From assembly GCF_000513995.1 (NCBI RefSeq), contig NZ_AZVB01000001.1:1-64000 (forward strand): 64,000 bases of DNA. The letters run 5' to 3'. The translations under genes and the position numbers were made by a program. The notes beneath the pieces were generated by a model. The model was given only the letters and a program-made list of their open reading frames with translations, made no database searches and had not been told where the DNA came from. This DNA is from Pseudoxanthomonas sp. J35 (GTDB lineage: Bacteria; Pseudomonadota; Gammaproteobacteria; Xanthomonadales; Xanthomonadaceae). Positions 31,396-41,119 of the stretch are shown here, piece by piece; position 1 is the stretch's first letter; each line of letters begins with the position of its first letter.

Positions 31396-32073
31396 TCAGC
31401 CGCGGTGGCGCCGCTCCAGCACCTCGACCGCGTGGGCTAGCGACAGGCCGCGCGAATGCAGCAGCACGGTGAGGTGGTAGACCAGGTCGGCGGCCTCGCC
31501 GAGCAGCTGCTCGTCGTTCTGGGCCACGCCGGCCAGCGCGGTCTCCACGCCCTCCTCGCCCACCTTCTGCGCGATCCGGCGCACGCCGGACTCGAACAGG
31601 CGCGTGGTGTAGCTGCCCTCGGGCCGCTCGCGCGCGCGCCGCGCGACCAGTGCGTCGAGTTCGCCGAGGAAGGCGACATCGCCCGAGGCTGGCAGCGGTG
31701 CCTCGGCCTGGGCCGGCGCGCTGGCGAAGCAGCTGGCCCGCTGCAGGTGGCAGGTCGGCCCGCGCGGGCGCGCCAGCACCAGCAGCGTGTCCGAATCGCA
31801 GTCGGTGTCGATCCCGACCAGCTCCAGCACATGGCCGGAGGTCTCGCCCTTCGTCCACAGCCGCTGCTTGCTGCGGCTGTAGAAGGTCACCAGGCGGGTG
31901 TCGAGCGTGGCGCGGAAGGCATCGCGGTTCATGTAACCGAGCATCAGCACGCGCAGGCTGTCGGGGTCCTGCACGATCGCCGGCAGCAGGCCGTCGCCCT
32001 TGTCCCAGTCGAGGGACTCGCACAGCAGGGTCGGGCCATGCACGCGGGGCGCTACGGAAGCGGGCTCAGACAT
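31396..32073 (-). CDS. hisI: Bifunctional phosphoribosyl-AMP cyclohydrolase/phosphoribosyl-ATP pyrophosphatase
   Basis: This 225-residue HisIE fusion has the N-terminal cyclohydrolase with metal residues in DTDCDSDT and the GPTCH cysteine. The C-terminal pyrophosphatase helix bundle has EEGVETALA and ADLVYH. It runs steps 2 and 3 of histidine synthesis. It is the last gene of the nine-gene his operon and overlaps hisF by 8 bases. Confidence 0.95.
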   Translation of the reverse strand: MSEPASVAPRVHGPTLLCESLDWDKGDGLLPAIVQDPDSLRVLMLGYMNRDAFRATLDTRLVTFYSRSKQRLWTKGETSGHVLELVGIDTDCDSDTLLVLARPRGPTCHLQRASCFASAPAQAEAPLPASGDVAFLGELDALVARRARERPEGSYTTRLFESGVRRIAQKVGEEGVETALAGVAQNDEQLLGEAADLVYHLTVLLHSRGLSLAHAVEVLERRHRG

Positions 32074-32839
32074 CTCTCACCTCGATTTCCCGCCGACGCA
32101 GGAAACGCTTGAGTTCCGGGATGGCAATGGTGCCACTGTGGAATACGCTGGCGGCAAGCGCGCCGTCGACGTCGGCAAGTTCGAAGGCCTCGGCGAAGTG
32201 CTGCATCTCGCCGGCGCCGCCGGAGGCGACCAGCGGCACGTGGCAGGCCGCGCGCGCCTCGCGCAGCTGGACGATGTCATAGCCGCGGCGCACGCCGTCG
32301 CTGTCCATGCAGTTGAGCACGATCTCGCCGGCGCCCAGGCGCTGCGCCTCCACGATCCAGTCGAGGGTGCGCACGCCCGGCTCGCGGGTCCGCGAAGGAT
32401 CGCCGGTATTGGTCCGCACCCGCCACTGGCCGTCGGCCTCGCGGATCGAGTCGATGCCGACCACCACGCACTGCACGCCGAAGGCGTCGGCCAGTTCCGA
32501 CACCAGCGCCGGCCGCTCCAGCGCCGGCGAGTTGATCGAGATCTTGTCGGCGCCGGCATGCAGCACGCGGCGTGCGGTCTCCACGTCGCGGATGCCGCCG
32601 GCCACGCAGAACGGGATGTCGATCAGCCGCGCCACGCGCTCGACCCAGGCATGGTCGACCGAGCGGCCCTGCGGGCTGGCGCTGATGTCGTAGAAAACCA
32701 GCTCGTCGGCACCCTCGTCGCGGTAGCGCATCGCCAGGCCGGCGATGTCGCCCATGTCGACGTGGTCGCGGAAGCGCACGCCCTTGACCACGCGGCCGTC
32801 GCGCACGTCCAGGCAGGGAATGATGCGGCGGCTCAGCAT
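32066..32839 (-). CDS. hisF: Imidazole glycerol phosphate synthase, cyclase subunit
   Basis: This 257-residue TIM barrel has catalytic aspartates in [14 protein letters not shown] (near residue 11) and in [13 protein letters not shown]. With HisH it forms imidazole glycerol phosphate and AICAR from PRFAR and ammonia. The start overlaps the hisA end by 7 bases, so translation is probably coupled. Confidence 0.96.
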   Translation of the reverse strand: MLSRRIIPCLDVRDGRVVKGVRFRDHVDMGDIAGLAMRYRDEGADELVFYDISASPQGRSVDHAWVERVARLIDIPFCVAGGIRDVETARRVLHAGADKISINSPALERPALVSELADAFGVQCVVVGIDSIREADGQWRVRTNTGDPSRTREPGVRTLDWIVEAQRLGAGEIVLNCMDSDGVRRGYDIVQLREARAACHVPLVASGGAGEMQHFAEAFELADVDGALAASVFHSGTIAIPELKRFLRRREIEVRDV

Positions 32840-33582
32840 GCGGACTTCTCCAGCACCAGCGCGTCGGCAAGCGCCAGGCGACCTTCCAGCAGGGCGCGGC
32901 CGAGCACCGCTCCGGCGCAGCCGGCCTGGCGCGCGGCGGCGACGTCAGCGGCGTCGCGCACGCCACCCGAGGCCTGCACGGCCACGGCCGGCGCCAGCGC
33001 ATGCAGGTGCGCGTACAGATCCAGGTTGGGCCCGGACAGCATGCCGTCGCGGGCGATGTCGGTACACAGCAGGTGACGCAGGCCGGCCTCGACGTAGCGC
33101 GGCAGCAATGCGTCCAGGCTCGCCCCGGCGTTCTCGGTCCAGCCGTGCACCGGCAGCTGCCAGGTGCCGGCCTCGTCCTGGCGGGTATCCAGGGCCACGG
33201 TGATGCGCTCGCCGCCGAACTCGTCCAGCCAGGCCAGCACGGTCTCCGGCTCGCGCACCGACAGCGAGCCGACCACTACCCTCGCGGCACCGGCATCGAG
33301 GATCCGCGCGACGTCGTCGCGCGAACGCACGCCGCCGCCGGTCTGCACCTGCAGCCCGGTGTCGCGGCTGATCGCCGCCAGCAGCGGCGCCAGGGTGTAG
33401 CCGCCGGCGCGGGCCGCGTCCAGGTCGACCAGGTGCATCCAGCGCGCGCCGGCGGCGGCGAACGCCGCAGCGCGCGGCAGCGGGTCGTCGCCGTACTGCG
33501 TCTCGCGCGCGTAATCGCCCTGCGCCAGGCGCACGACCTTGCCGCCACGGATGTCCAGCGCCGGGTAAACGGTGAAGCCCAT
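32833..33582 (-). CDS. hisA: Phosphoribosylformimino-5-aminoimidazole carboxamide ribotide isomerase
   Basis: This 249-residue TIM barrel is paralogous to HisF. The catalytic aspartate is in [14 protein letters not shown], and the second is in [10 protein letters not shown]. It opens the ribose ring of ProFAR. The start ATG overlaps the hisH stop (ATGA). Confidence 0.96.
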   Translation of the reverse strand: MGFTVYPALDIRGGKVVRLAQGDYARETQYGDDPLPRAAAFAAAGARWMHLVDLDAARAGGYTLAPLLAAISRDTGLQVQTGGGVRSRDDVARILDAGAARVVVGSLSVREPETVLAWLDEFGGERITVALDTRQDEAGTWQLPVHGWTENAGASLDALLPRYVEAGLRHLLCTDIARDGMLSGPNLDLYAHLHALAPAVAVQASGGVRDAADVAAARQAGCAGAVLGRALLEGRLALADALVLEKSAC

Positions 33583-34181
33583 CAGAAATCCATCTCCAGG
33601 AAGTTGCGCAGGATGCGCGCGCCGGTGGCGGCCGAGCGCTCCGGGTGGAACTGCGCGCCGCAATGGCGGCCGCGCTGGACCACCGCGGTGAACAGGCTGC
33701 CATGGTCGCTGGCGGCGACCGTGTCCGCGGTGACCGGCGCCGCATAGCTGTGCACGAAATAGGCGCTGGCACCTTCCGGCACGCCGTCCAGCAGCGCCGA
33801 CGGACGCATGATGCGCAGGCCGTTCCAGCCCATGTGCGGGATGCGGATGCACTGCGCCGGACGCATGTGCCGGACCACGCCCGGCAGCAGGCCCAGGCAT
33901 TCGACATCGCCCTCTTCCGAGCCTTCGTATAGCAGCTGCATGCCCAGGCAGATGCCCAGCAGCGGCGCCTGCAGCTGGCGCAACGGTTCCACCAGTTCCT
34001 GCGCGCGCAACCGGCGCATCGCTTCCGGGGCCGCGCCGACACCGGGCAGGATCACCCGGTCGGCGCCTTCGAGCCCGGCCGCGTCGCGCACCACCCGCGG
34101 GCTCACGCCCAGGCGTTCCAGCGCGTAGCAGACCGAGCCGAGGTTGGCCCCGCCGGCATCGATGATGGCGACGTCGCTCAC
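33582..34181 (-). CDS. hisH: Imidazole glycerol phosphate synthase, glutaminase subunit
   Basis: This 199-residue class I glutamine amidotransferase has nucleophile cysteine in GICLGMQLL and the His/Glu pair in GAQFHPERS. It feeds ammonia to HisF. The start is GTG at 34181, which overlaps the hisB end by 4 bases and gives the family-typical beginning. Confidence 0.95.
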   Translation of the reverse strand: MSDVAIIDAGGANLGSVCYALERLGVSPRVVRDAAGLEGADRVILPGVGAAPEAMRRLRAQELVEPLRQLQAPLLGICLGMQLLYEGSEEGDVECLGLLPGVVRHMRPAQCIRIPHMGWNGLRIMRPSALLDGVPEGASAYFVHSYAAPVTADTVAASDHGSLFTAVVQRGRHCGAQFHPERSAATGARILRNFLEMDF

Positions 34182-35251
34182 AGCACCCCCTTGGTCGACG
34201 GCAGCGCGTCGCCCTCGCGGCGGGTGGCCTGGCGCAGCGCGCGCGCCAGCGCCTTGAAGCTGGCTTCGATCTTGTGGTGGTCGTTGTCGCCGGTAACGGT
34301 GATATGCAGGTTCAGGCCCGCCGCGTCGCACAGCGAACGGAAGAAGTGCGGCACCAGCTCGGTGGGCATGTCGCCCACGCGCTCGCGGGCGAAGCTGCCC
34401 TGGTAGACCAGGTACGGACGCCCGCTGAAATCCAGCGCCGCGCTGGCGTGGGTCTCGTCCATCGGCAGGGTGAAGCCGTAGCGGCCGATGCCGCGCTTGT
34501 CGCCCAGCGCCTCGCGCAGCGCCTGGCCCAGGGCCAGGGCGGTGTCCTCGATGGTGTGGTGCTCGTCGATATGCAGGTCGCCCTCGGCCTCGATCTCCAG
34601 GGCGAAGCCGCCGTGCTTGCCGATCTGCTCGAGCATGTGGTCGTAGAACGGCAGGCCGGTGTGGATCCTCGGATCGGCGGCGCGGTCCAGGTCGACGGCG
34701 ACGCGGATCTTCGTTTCCTTCGTGTTGCGCTGGACCACCGCGCGGCGCGGCGCGTCGGCCAGCTCGTGGGCAATGCCGGCCCAGTCCCACTCGCCGCCGA
34801 ACTGAGGGGTCTTCAGCTGGAACGCGCGGATGCCCAGGTTGGCGGCGAACTCGTTGTCGGTCGGGCGGTCGCCGACCATGGCCGAGCGCTTCCAGTCGAT
34901 CGAGCGGTCCTGGATGTACGGCAGCACCAGGCCGATGCCGGGCTTGCGCGTGGGCTTGTTCTCGTGCGGCCAGCTGGTGTCGATCAGCACGTCGCGGAAG
35001 GCGATGCCCTGGCTTTCGAACACCTGCATCATCAGGTCGTGCGGGCCCTGGAAGCTCTCCTGCGGGTACTTTTCGGTACCGAGGCCGTCCTGGTTGGACA
35101 CCATCACGAACTGGTAGCCGGCATCGCGCAGCTTCAGCAGCGCCGGGATCACGCCCTTGACGAAGCGCAGCTTCCCGTAGGCGTCGATCTGGAAATCCTC
35201 CGGCTCCTCGATCAGGGTGCCGTCGCGGTCGATGAAAAGGATCGGGGTCAT
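34178..35251 (-). CDS. hisB: Bifunctional histidinol-phosphatase/imidazoleglycerol-phosphate dehydratase
   Basis: This 357-residue enterobacterial-type fusion has an N-terminal HAD phosphatase (DxD in FIDRDGTL) and a C-terminal dehydratase with metal-site histidines in DEHHTIED and DNDHHKIE. It catalyses steps 7 and 9 of histidine synthesis. The fusion is typical of gammaproteobacteria. It overlaps hisC by 4 bases. Confidence 0.96.
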   Translation of the reverse strand: MTPILFIDRDGTLIEEPEDFQIDAYGKLRFVKGVIPALLKLRDAGYQFVMVSNQDGLGTEKYPQESFQGPHDLMMQVFESQGIAFRDVLIDTSWPHENKPTRKPGIGLVLPYIQDRSIDWKRSAMVGDRPTDNEFAANLGIRAFQLKTPQFGGEWDWAGIAHELADAPRRAVVQRNTKETKIRVAVDLDRAADPRIHTGLPFYDHMLEQIGKHGGFALEIEAEGDLHIDEHHTIEDTALALGQALREALGDKRGIGRYGFTLPMDETHASAALDFSGRPYLVYQGSFARERVGDMPTELVPHFFRSLCDAAGLNLHITVTGDNDHHKIEASFKALARALRQATRREGDALPSTKGVL

Positions 35252-36354
35252 GCTGCTGCTTCCTGTGCGGCCAGCGCGGCCAGCACGCGATCGTTCTGTT
35301 CGGGACTGCCGATGGTGATGCGCAGGGCGTCGCCCAGCTGCGGCGCGGCGCGCTGGTCGCGCACGACCACGCCGGCGGCGAGCAGGCCGTCGAACGCGGC
35401 CTGCGCATCGGCGAAGCGCACCAGCAGGTAGTTGCCGGAGGACGGATACACCCGGCGCACGCCGGGCACCGTGGCCAGCGCCGTGGCCAGCCGCGTGCGC
35501 TCGCTGCGCACCACGGCCACGCGTTCGGCGGTGCGGGCCAGGGCCTCGTCGGACAGGCCGGCGACAGCCAGGTCCGCGCATGGCGTCGGGATCGGGTACG
35601 GTGCCTGGCAGGCGCGCAGCACCCGGACCAGGGCCGGATCGGCGATAAGCGTGCCGATCCGCGCTGCGGCCAGGGCGTGGGCCTTGGACAGGGTGCGCAG
35701 CACGGCGATGTTGCGGTGCTCGCCCATCAGCGTGGTCGCCGAGGGCTGCTCGGAGAACTCGCCGTAGGCCTCGTCGACCACGACCAGCGCGCGCCCGGCC
35801 AGGCGCCGGGCCAGCGCGGCGATCCCGGCCAGCGGCACGTCGGCGCCGGTGGGATTGGACGGGCTGCACAGGAACACCAGCCTGGCGCTGCCCTGCTCCG
35901 CCGCCGCGGCCACCGCATAGAGGTCCACGCCGAAGCCGTCCGGGCCGTCGACCAGCGCCACCTCGCGCAGCAGCGCGTCCTGCAGGCGGGCGCTGACCGC
36001 GTACATGCCGAAGACCGGCGGCGTGGTCACGATCGCGTCGCGCCGCGGCACGCACAGCGCGCGCACCAGCAGGTCGATGGCCTCGTCGCTGCCGCGGCCG
36101 ACCAGCAGCTGCTCCTCGCCGACCCCGTACAGGCGCGCCAGCGCCTCGCGCAGCGCCGGCGGCTGCGGTTCCGGATAGCGGCGGCAACGGCTGCCGGCGT
36201 CGGCCGGATTGGCCCAGGGACTCTCGTTGGCATTGAGCCAGATCTCGCCGCTGAAGGCGTGGCTGCGCGCGGAGCTGTAGCCGCCGAAGCCGCGCAGGTC
36301 CTCGCGGACCAGGCGCAACAGCGCGTCTTCTTCGTTCGGGGGCTGGCCGTTCAT
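35248..36354 (-). CDS. hisC: Histidinol-phosphate aminotransferase
   Basis: This 368-residue fold-type I aminotransferase has its pyridoxal-phosphate lysine in [14 protein letters not shown] and NANESPW near the start. It converts imidazole acetol phosphate to histidinol phosphate with glutamate. It overlaps hisD by 4 bases. The class assignment rests on these motifs and on operon position. Confidence 0.95.
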   Translation of the reverse strand: MNGQPPNEEDALLRLVREDLRGFGGYSSARSHAFSGEIWLNANESPWANPADAGSRCRRYPEPQPPALREALARLYGVGEEQLLVGRGSDEAIDLLVRALCVPRRDAIVTTPPVFGMYAVSARLQDALLREVALVDGPDGFGVDLYAVAAAAEQGSARLVFLCSPSNPTGADVPLAGIAALARRLAGRALVVVDEAYGEFSEQPSATTLMGEHRNIAVLRTLSKAHALAAARIGTLIADPALVRVLRACQAPYPIPTPCADLAVAGLSDEALARTAERVAVVRSERTRLATALATVPGVRRVYPSSGNYLLVRFADAQAAFDGLLAAGVVVRDQRAAPQLGDALRITIGSPEQNDRVLAALAAQEAAA

Positions 36355-37685
36355 GCGCCGGCCGCCTTCAGTCGCAGCGCGACCGCGTTGGCATGTGCAT
36401 CGAGCCGCTCCGCCCGAGCCAGGGTCACCGCACATCCGCCGATCGCCTGGATGCCCTTGCGGCTGGCCGCCTGCACGCTGACGAAGTTCTGGAAGCTGGC
36501 CACGCTCACCCCGCTCCAGGCGCGCGCCGCGCCATTGGTGGGCAGCACATGGTTGGTCCCGCTGCAGTAGTCGCCCAGCGCCTCCGGGGTCCAGTCGCCG
36601 AGGAACACCGAGCCGGCGGCCTCGACGCGGTCCAGCCACCGGCGCGGCTCGCGCAGCGCCAGGATGAGGTGCTCGGGCGCGTATTCGTTGCTGATCGCGA
36701 AGGCTTCCTCGATCGAGCCGGTCTGGATGAGGCGCGAGGAGGCCAGCGCGCGGCTGGCGATCGCAGCGCGCGGCAGCGCGACCAGCTGCGTCGCCAGTTC
36801 GGCTTCGACGCGGTCGATCAGGCCGGCGCTGTCGGACAGCAGCAGCACCTGCGAATCCGGGCCATGCTCGGCCTGCGACAGCAGGTCGGCGGCGACGAAG
36901 GCCGGATCGGCGCCGTCGTCGGCGATCACCAGCACCTCGGAGGGGCCGGCCGGCATGTCGATGGCCGCGGCGCCGGACTGCGCGACCTGGCGCTTGGCCT
37001 CGTCGACGTAGCTGTTGCCGGGGCCGAAGATCTTGTCGACCTTGGGCACGCTGGCGGTGCCGAAGGCCAGCGCGGCGATCGCCTGGGCGCCGCCCAGCTT
37101 GAACACCCGGCCGACGCCGGCCAGGCGCGCGGCCACCAGCACGGCCGGATCGGCGCTGCCGTCGGCGCGCGGCGGCGTGCACAGCACCACCTGCCGGCAA
37201 CCGGCCAGCGCGGCCGGCACGCACAGCATCAGCGCGGTCGACGGCAGCGGCGCGCTGCCGGCCGGCACGTACAGGCCCACGCGCGGGACCGGGCGGATCA
37301 TGCGTTCGCAGACCACGCCCGGCGCGGTCTCCACGCTGTAACCCTGGCCCATGCCGGCGCGGTGGAAGGCTTCGATGCGCGAGGCGGCCTCGGCCATCGC
37401 CTGGCGCAGTTCCGGCGCCACCGCGGCCTCGGCGGCGGCGAATTCCTCGGCGGTGACCTCGAAGCGTTCGAGTTCGACCTTGTCGAAGCGCGCGGTCAGT
37501 TCGCGCAGCGCCTCGTCGCCGCGCGCGCGCACCGCGTCGAGCACGGCGGCCACGGCCTGGCGGGTGGCGTCGGCGACGACCTGCACCGGGCGGGTCAGCG
37601 CGCGGCTGCGCGCGGCCGCGTCCAGCCCGGACCATTGCAGGCGGTTCCAGGCCGGCCGCACTGCATTGCTTCCCACGGCGCTCAT
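36351..37685 (-). CDS. hisD: Histidinol dehydrogenase
   Basis: This 444-residue enzyme carries out the last two NAD-linked oxidations to histidine. The zinc-site region and base are in FNEYAPEH-like [22 protein letters not shown] and [10 protein letters not shown] are present. It overlaps hisG by 4 bases. All motifs look intact. Confidence 0.96.
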   Translation of the reverse strand: MSAVGSNAVRPAWNRLQWSGLDAAARSRALTRPVQVVADATRQAVAAVLDAVRARGDEALRELTARFDKVELERFEVTAEEFAAAEAAVAPELRQAMAEAASRIEAFHRAGMGQGYSVETAPGVVCERMIRPVPRVGLYVPAGSAPLPSTALMLCVPAALAGCRQVVLCTPPRADGSADPAVLVAARLAGVGRVFKLGGAQAIAALAFGTASVPKVDKIFGPGNSYVDEAKRQVAQSGAAAIDMPAGPSEVLVIADDGADPAFVAADLLSQAEHGPDSQVLLLSDSAGLIDRVEAELATQLVALPRAAIASRALASSRLIQTGSIEEAFAISNEYAPEHLILALREPRRWLDRVEAAGSVFLGDWTPEALGDYCSGTNHVLPTNGAARAWSGVSVASFQNFVSVQAASRKGIQAIGGCAVTLARAERLDAHANAVALRLKAAGA

Positions 37686-38596
37686 GCCAGCGACCTCTCC
37701 ACGCCCAGGACCATCAGCTGGCGCGCACCGGCGCGTTCCAGCTCCTCCAGCCGCTGCCAGCTCACGGTGCCCTCGCCGCACATGGTCTGCAGGGTCAGCA
37801 CGCCATTGGACGAAGGCAGCTGGACCAGCGGGCCCGCATCGGCCAGCAGCCGTTCCAGCGCCGGCAGCGCCTCGCGCTCGGCGTTGAACATCAGCAGTTT
37901 GCGCTCGCGCACCTGCAGCACGCCATCCATGCGCCGCAGCAGCATCTGCGCCAGGTCGGCGCGGGCATCGTCGAAGCTGCCGGCCGGGCCGGCCAGTACC
38001 GCCTCGCTCTCCAGCAGGGTCTCCACCGGCTTGAGCTGGTTGGCCCTGAGGGTGGCGCCGCTGGAGACCAGGTCGCAGATCAGGTCGGCGGTGCCCAGCC
38101 GCGGCGCGATCTCGACCGAACCGGACAGCTCCACCACCTGCGCGGCGATGCCGCGCGCCTCCAGCCACTCGGTCAGGATCGCCGGGTAGCTGGTGGCGAT
38201 GCGCGTGCCCTGCAGCTGTTCCGGGCCGGTCCATTCCCATTCGTCCGGCACCGCCAGCATCAGCCGGCACTGGCCGAAGCCGAGGCCGCGCAGCGCGCGG
38301 TACGCCGGGGCCAGGCCGATGCGCGCGCGGGCGCCGGCCTGTTCGTCCAGTTCGTTGCGACCGACGATGCCCAGGTCGCAGACGCCGTCGGCGATCAGGC
38401 CGGGGATGTCGTCGTCGCGGACCAGCAGCAGGTCGACCGGCAGCGATTCGCCGTAGCAGAACAGCTTGTCGCGGCTCTCGCGCCAGCTCAGTCCGCAGGA
38501 AGCCAGCAGGGCGCGGGCCGGCTCGGCCAGGCGGCCGCTCTTCTGGATGGCGATCCGCAGGCGGTCGCGGGTGGCCGATCCCAGGGGGGGAGTCAT
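37682..38596 (-). CDS. hisG: ATP phosphoribosyltransferase, long form
   Basis: This 304-residue enzyme of the long HisG type has two periplasmic-binding-like lobes (with a PRPP loop around [14 protein letters not shown]). An ACT-like C-terminal domain binds histidine for feedback inhibition. It commits ATP and PRPP to histidine synthesis and needs no HisZ partner. It overlaps the regulator gene upstream by 4 bases. Confidence 0.96.
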   Translation of the reverse strand: MTPPLGSATRDRLRIAIQKSGRLAEPARALLASCGLSWRESRDKLFCYGESLPVDLLLVRDDDIPGLIADGVCDLGIVGRNELDEQAGARARIGLAPAYRALRGLGFGQCRLMLAVPDEWEWTGPEQLQGTRIATSYPAILTEWLEARGIAAQVVELSGSVEIAPRLGTADLICDLVSSGATLRANQLKPVETLLESEAVLAGPAGSFDDARADLAQMLLRRMDGVLQVRERKLLMFNAEREALPALERLLADAGPLVQLPSSNGVLTLQTMCGEGTVSWQRLEELERAGARQLMVLGVERSLA

Positions 38597-38922
38597 CGTG
38601 TCGTTTCCGCGCTGGAGGTGAGGCTCCGGCCCAGGGCCAGTGCATAGCCGCCGGCACCGCGCTCCAGCGTGCGCGCGACCCGGCCGATGGTGGTGACGCT
38701 GACCCCGGTCAGCTCGTAGATCTCGCGATACGGCACGCCCTTCAGCAGCAGTGGCACCACCCCCCAGCGGTCGACCATCGCCTCCAGCTCGGCCGGGGTG
38801 CACAGGTCGCGCAGGAAGGCCGCGACCTCCTCGCCGGTCTGCAGCGAGGCGATGGCATCGGCCAGCACCTGCAACGCCTGGTCGGAGGGGCGGGCGGAAG
38901 CGGGAGTGGGACGGGGCTTCAT
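38593..38922 (-). CDS. hisR: TrpR-family regulator, first gene of the his operon
   Basis: This 109-residue YerC/TrpR-fold protein has its helix-turn-helix in [22 protein letters not shown]. In Xanthomonadales a TrpR-family protein at the head of the his operon is the predicted histidine repressor (HisR). Here it overlaps hisG by 4 bases and starts 12 bases from a perfect inverted repeat that straddles the promoter. Histidine as co-repressor is inferred by analogy with TrpR and tryptophan. Confidence 0.85.
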   Translation of the reverse strand: MKPRPTPASARPSDQALQVLADAIASLQTGEEVAAFLRDLCTPAELEAMVDRWGVVPLLLKGVPYREIYELTGVSVTTIGRVARTLERGAGGYALALGRSLTSSAETTR

Positions 38923-38933
38923 GACGTATCAAC

Positions 38934-38951
38934 GTATTAGCGTGCTAATAC
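38934..38951. promoter_or_regulatory. His operon operator (inverted repeat)
   Basis: GTATTAGC-GT-GCTAATAC is a perfect 8-bp inverted repeat with a 2-base centre. It covers the region from the -10 box to the expected transcription start. Its form (an 18-bp palindrome with TAG-containing arms) recalls TrpR operators, so it is the likely HisR site. Confidence 0.8.
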
Positions 38952-38978
38952 ATTACGCCGCAGCGCAGCATCGGTCAA
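38950..38978 (-). promoter_or_regulatory. Sigma-70 promoter of the his operon
   Basis: On the minus strand TTGACC (38978-38973) lies exactly 17 bases before TAATGT (38955-38950). The start point would fall inside the inverted repeat at 38934-38951, about 20 bases from the hisR ATG. The leader is too short for a histidine attenuator, so repression fits better. Confidence 0.75.
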
Positions 38979-39289
38979 TCGCCGGGGCGGGAACGGAACA
39001 GGACCGTTCAGCCTTGCCACGGCACCGGTGCCTCGCCGCCCCTCTTGGCCCTGCTCAGTTGATGGGCTTCGGGTCCCCGTCCAAGCGCGGGAGCGTGGCC
39101 CTCGACCGCCCGGACCGGGTGGAATGCGGGGAATGTTTCGCCCCTGCCGGATCCTCGCGGGGAGGGTTCAGAGGCTTTTCACCAGGTCTTCTCGGCTCGA
39201 TGTACCAACTCGTCGGCCGAGGCGTTGCGGTGCAGGGCTGTCCGCGGACGCCTACACTGCCGGAAGGGTGGACGGGTTCCGGGGGGCGG

Positions 39290-41116
39290 ATGGCGCAACG
39301 GAAACACGGCAGGCTCTGGTGCTGGGTGGGCGCGGTGCTGGGACTCGTCCTGGCCGCGCCGGCGCTGGCGCAGGCGCTGCTCGACCGCAACCACGGCCAG
39401 CTCGCGCTGGCCCCGCACACCCGTTACCTGCACGACGGGACCGGCACGATGGATGTCGCCGATGCCTGGCGCGAAGTGGACCAGGGCCGCTTCGAGGCCC
39501 TGCCCGCCACCGGCGCGGCCTTCGGCTTCCAGCACGGCGCGTTCTGGTTCCACGTCCCGGTGAGCAACCAGGACACGCGCCAGCGGCAGTGGCTGCTGGT
39601 GCAGGAATACCCGCTCAGCGACCGCCTGGACCTGTGGGTGCGCCACGCCGACGGCCGGGTCGAACACCATGCCGGCGGTGATCACCTGCCGTTCGACGCG
39701 CGCGCCGTGCGCTACCGCTACCCGAACTTCATGCTCGAACTGCCGCCGGGCGAGCGCGCCGACCTGCTGCTGCGGGTGCAGAGCCAGAGCTCGATGCAGG
39801 TGCCGCTGACCCTGTACACGCCGGCGACGTTCATCGAGCTGTCGCGCGACGCGCAGTTCGCCATCGGCATCTACTACGGCATCCTGGTCGCGCTTTTCTT
39901 CTACAACCTGGTGCTGTGGCTGGCGCTGCGCGACGCCAGCTACTTCTGGTACCTGTTCCACATCGGCGCCTTCGGCCTGGTGCTGCTGACCCTCAACGGC
40001 CTGGGCTTCGAGTACCTGTGGCCGGGTTCGCCGTGGCTGGCCGACCTGTCGGTGCCGCTGTCGATCTGCCTGGCGCAGGTGGGCATGCAGCAGTTCGCGC
40101 GGGTGTTCCTGCGCCTGCGCACGGCCTGGCCGGCCGGCGACCGGGTGACCATCGGCTGCATCGCCTACTTCATGGCCCTGGGCATCGCCTCGGTCTGGCT
40201 GCCCTACCGCATCGCCACGCCACTGGCGTCGGCGTCGGTATTCCTGAGCATCGGCTGGATCCTCACCGTCACCCTGGTGGCGATGCGCCGCGGCGACCGC
40301 TCGGCGCGGCTGTTCCTGCTGGCCTGGGCGACGTTCCTGCTGGGCACGGCGATGTTCACCCTGCTGGCCTTCGGCCTGCTGCCGAAGTCGTTCCTGACCG
40401 GGTACGGCGTGCAGATCGGCTCGGCCCTGGAAATGCTGCTGCTGTCGGTGGCGCTGAGCTACCGTTACGCCTCGCTGCGCAACGAGAACGAACGCATCGT
40501 GCGCCGCGCCAAGCTGCAGCTGGAATCGCAGGTGCTGGAACGCACCGGCGAGCTGCGCAACGCCCTGGCCCAGCTGGAGACCGCGCACGCGCGGCTGCGC
40601 GAGGCCAGCCGCCACGACCCGCTCACGGGCCTGTACAACCGCGGCTGGTTCCGCGAGCGATTCGAGTCGCTGCTGGAAGCCGCGCGCCTGCAGGAGCAGC
40701 CGCTGTCGCTGCTGATGGTCGACCTGGACCATTTCAAGGCGATCAACGACCGCCACGGCCACCTGGTCGGCGACGACTGCCTGCGCCGCTGCGCACGGAT
40801 CGTCGAGGCGGTGCTGCGCCCGCACCACGCTCTGGTGGCGCGCTACGGCGGCGAGGAATTCATCGCCGCCCTGCCCGGCATGGACGTGCACCGCGCCCGC
40901 GAGCTGGCCGAGGAGATCTGCGAACGCCTGCGCGCCGGACCGATCCGCACGCGCGGACCGGAAGTGATGGTCACCGCCAGCATCGGCGTACACGTGGTCG
41001 ACACCGCCGACCCCAGCCCCGGCATCGCCAGCGACCTGGCCCTGCAGGTGGTGGACACGGCGCTGTACGCGGCCAAGTCCGCCGGCCGCGACCAGGTCCA
41101 CGTCGCCGGCGGCTAG
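39290..41116 (+). CDS. Membrane diguanylate cyclase with 7TMR-DISM sensor
   Basis: This 608-residue protein has a signal peptide and a periplasmic 7TMR-DISM extracellular domain (about 30-180). Seven membrane helices (about 185-385), a short coiled coil (about 400-440) and a GGDEF domain follow. The active site is GGEEF at 520-524, so cyclic di-GMP synthesis is expected. The inhibitory RxxD position reads RPHH, so product inhibition is probably lost. The sensor ligand is unknown; DISM domains often bind carbohydrates. It is divergent from the his operon and unrelated to it in function. Confidence 0.88.
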   Translation: MAQRKHGRLWCWVGAVLGLVLAAPALAQALLDRNHGQLALAPHTRYLHDGTGTMDVADAWREVDQGRFEALPATGAAFGFQHGAFWFHVPVSNQDTRQRQWLLVQEYPLSDRLDLWVRHADGRVEHHAGGDHLPFDARAVRYRYPNFMLELPPGERADLLLRVQSQSSMQVPLTLYTPATFIELSRDAQFAIGIYYGILVALFFYNLVLWLALRDASYFWYLFHIGAFGLVLLTLNGLGFEYLWPGSPWLADLSVPLSICLAQVGMQQFARVFLRLRTAWPAGDRVTIGCIAYFMALGIASVWLPYRIATPLASASVFLSIGWILTVTLVAMRRGDRSARLFLLAWATFLLGTAMFTLLAFGLLPKSFLTGYGVQIGSALEMLLLSVALSYRYASLRNENERIVRRAKLQLESQVLERTGELRNALAQLETAHARLREASRHDPLTGLYNRGWFRERFESLLEAARLQEQPLSLLMVDLDHFKAINDRHGHLVGDDCLRRCARIVEAVLRPHHALVARYGGEEFIAALPGMDVHRARELAEEICERLRAGPIRTRGPEVMVTASIGVHVVDTADPSPGIASDLALQVVDTALYAAKSAGRDQVHVAGG

Positions 41117-41119
41117 CGG

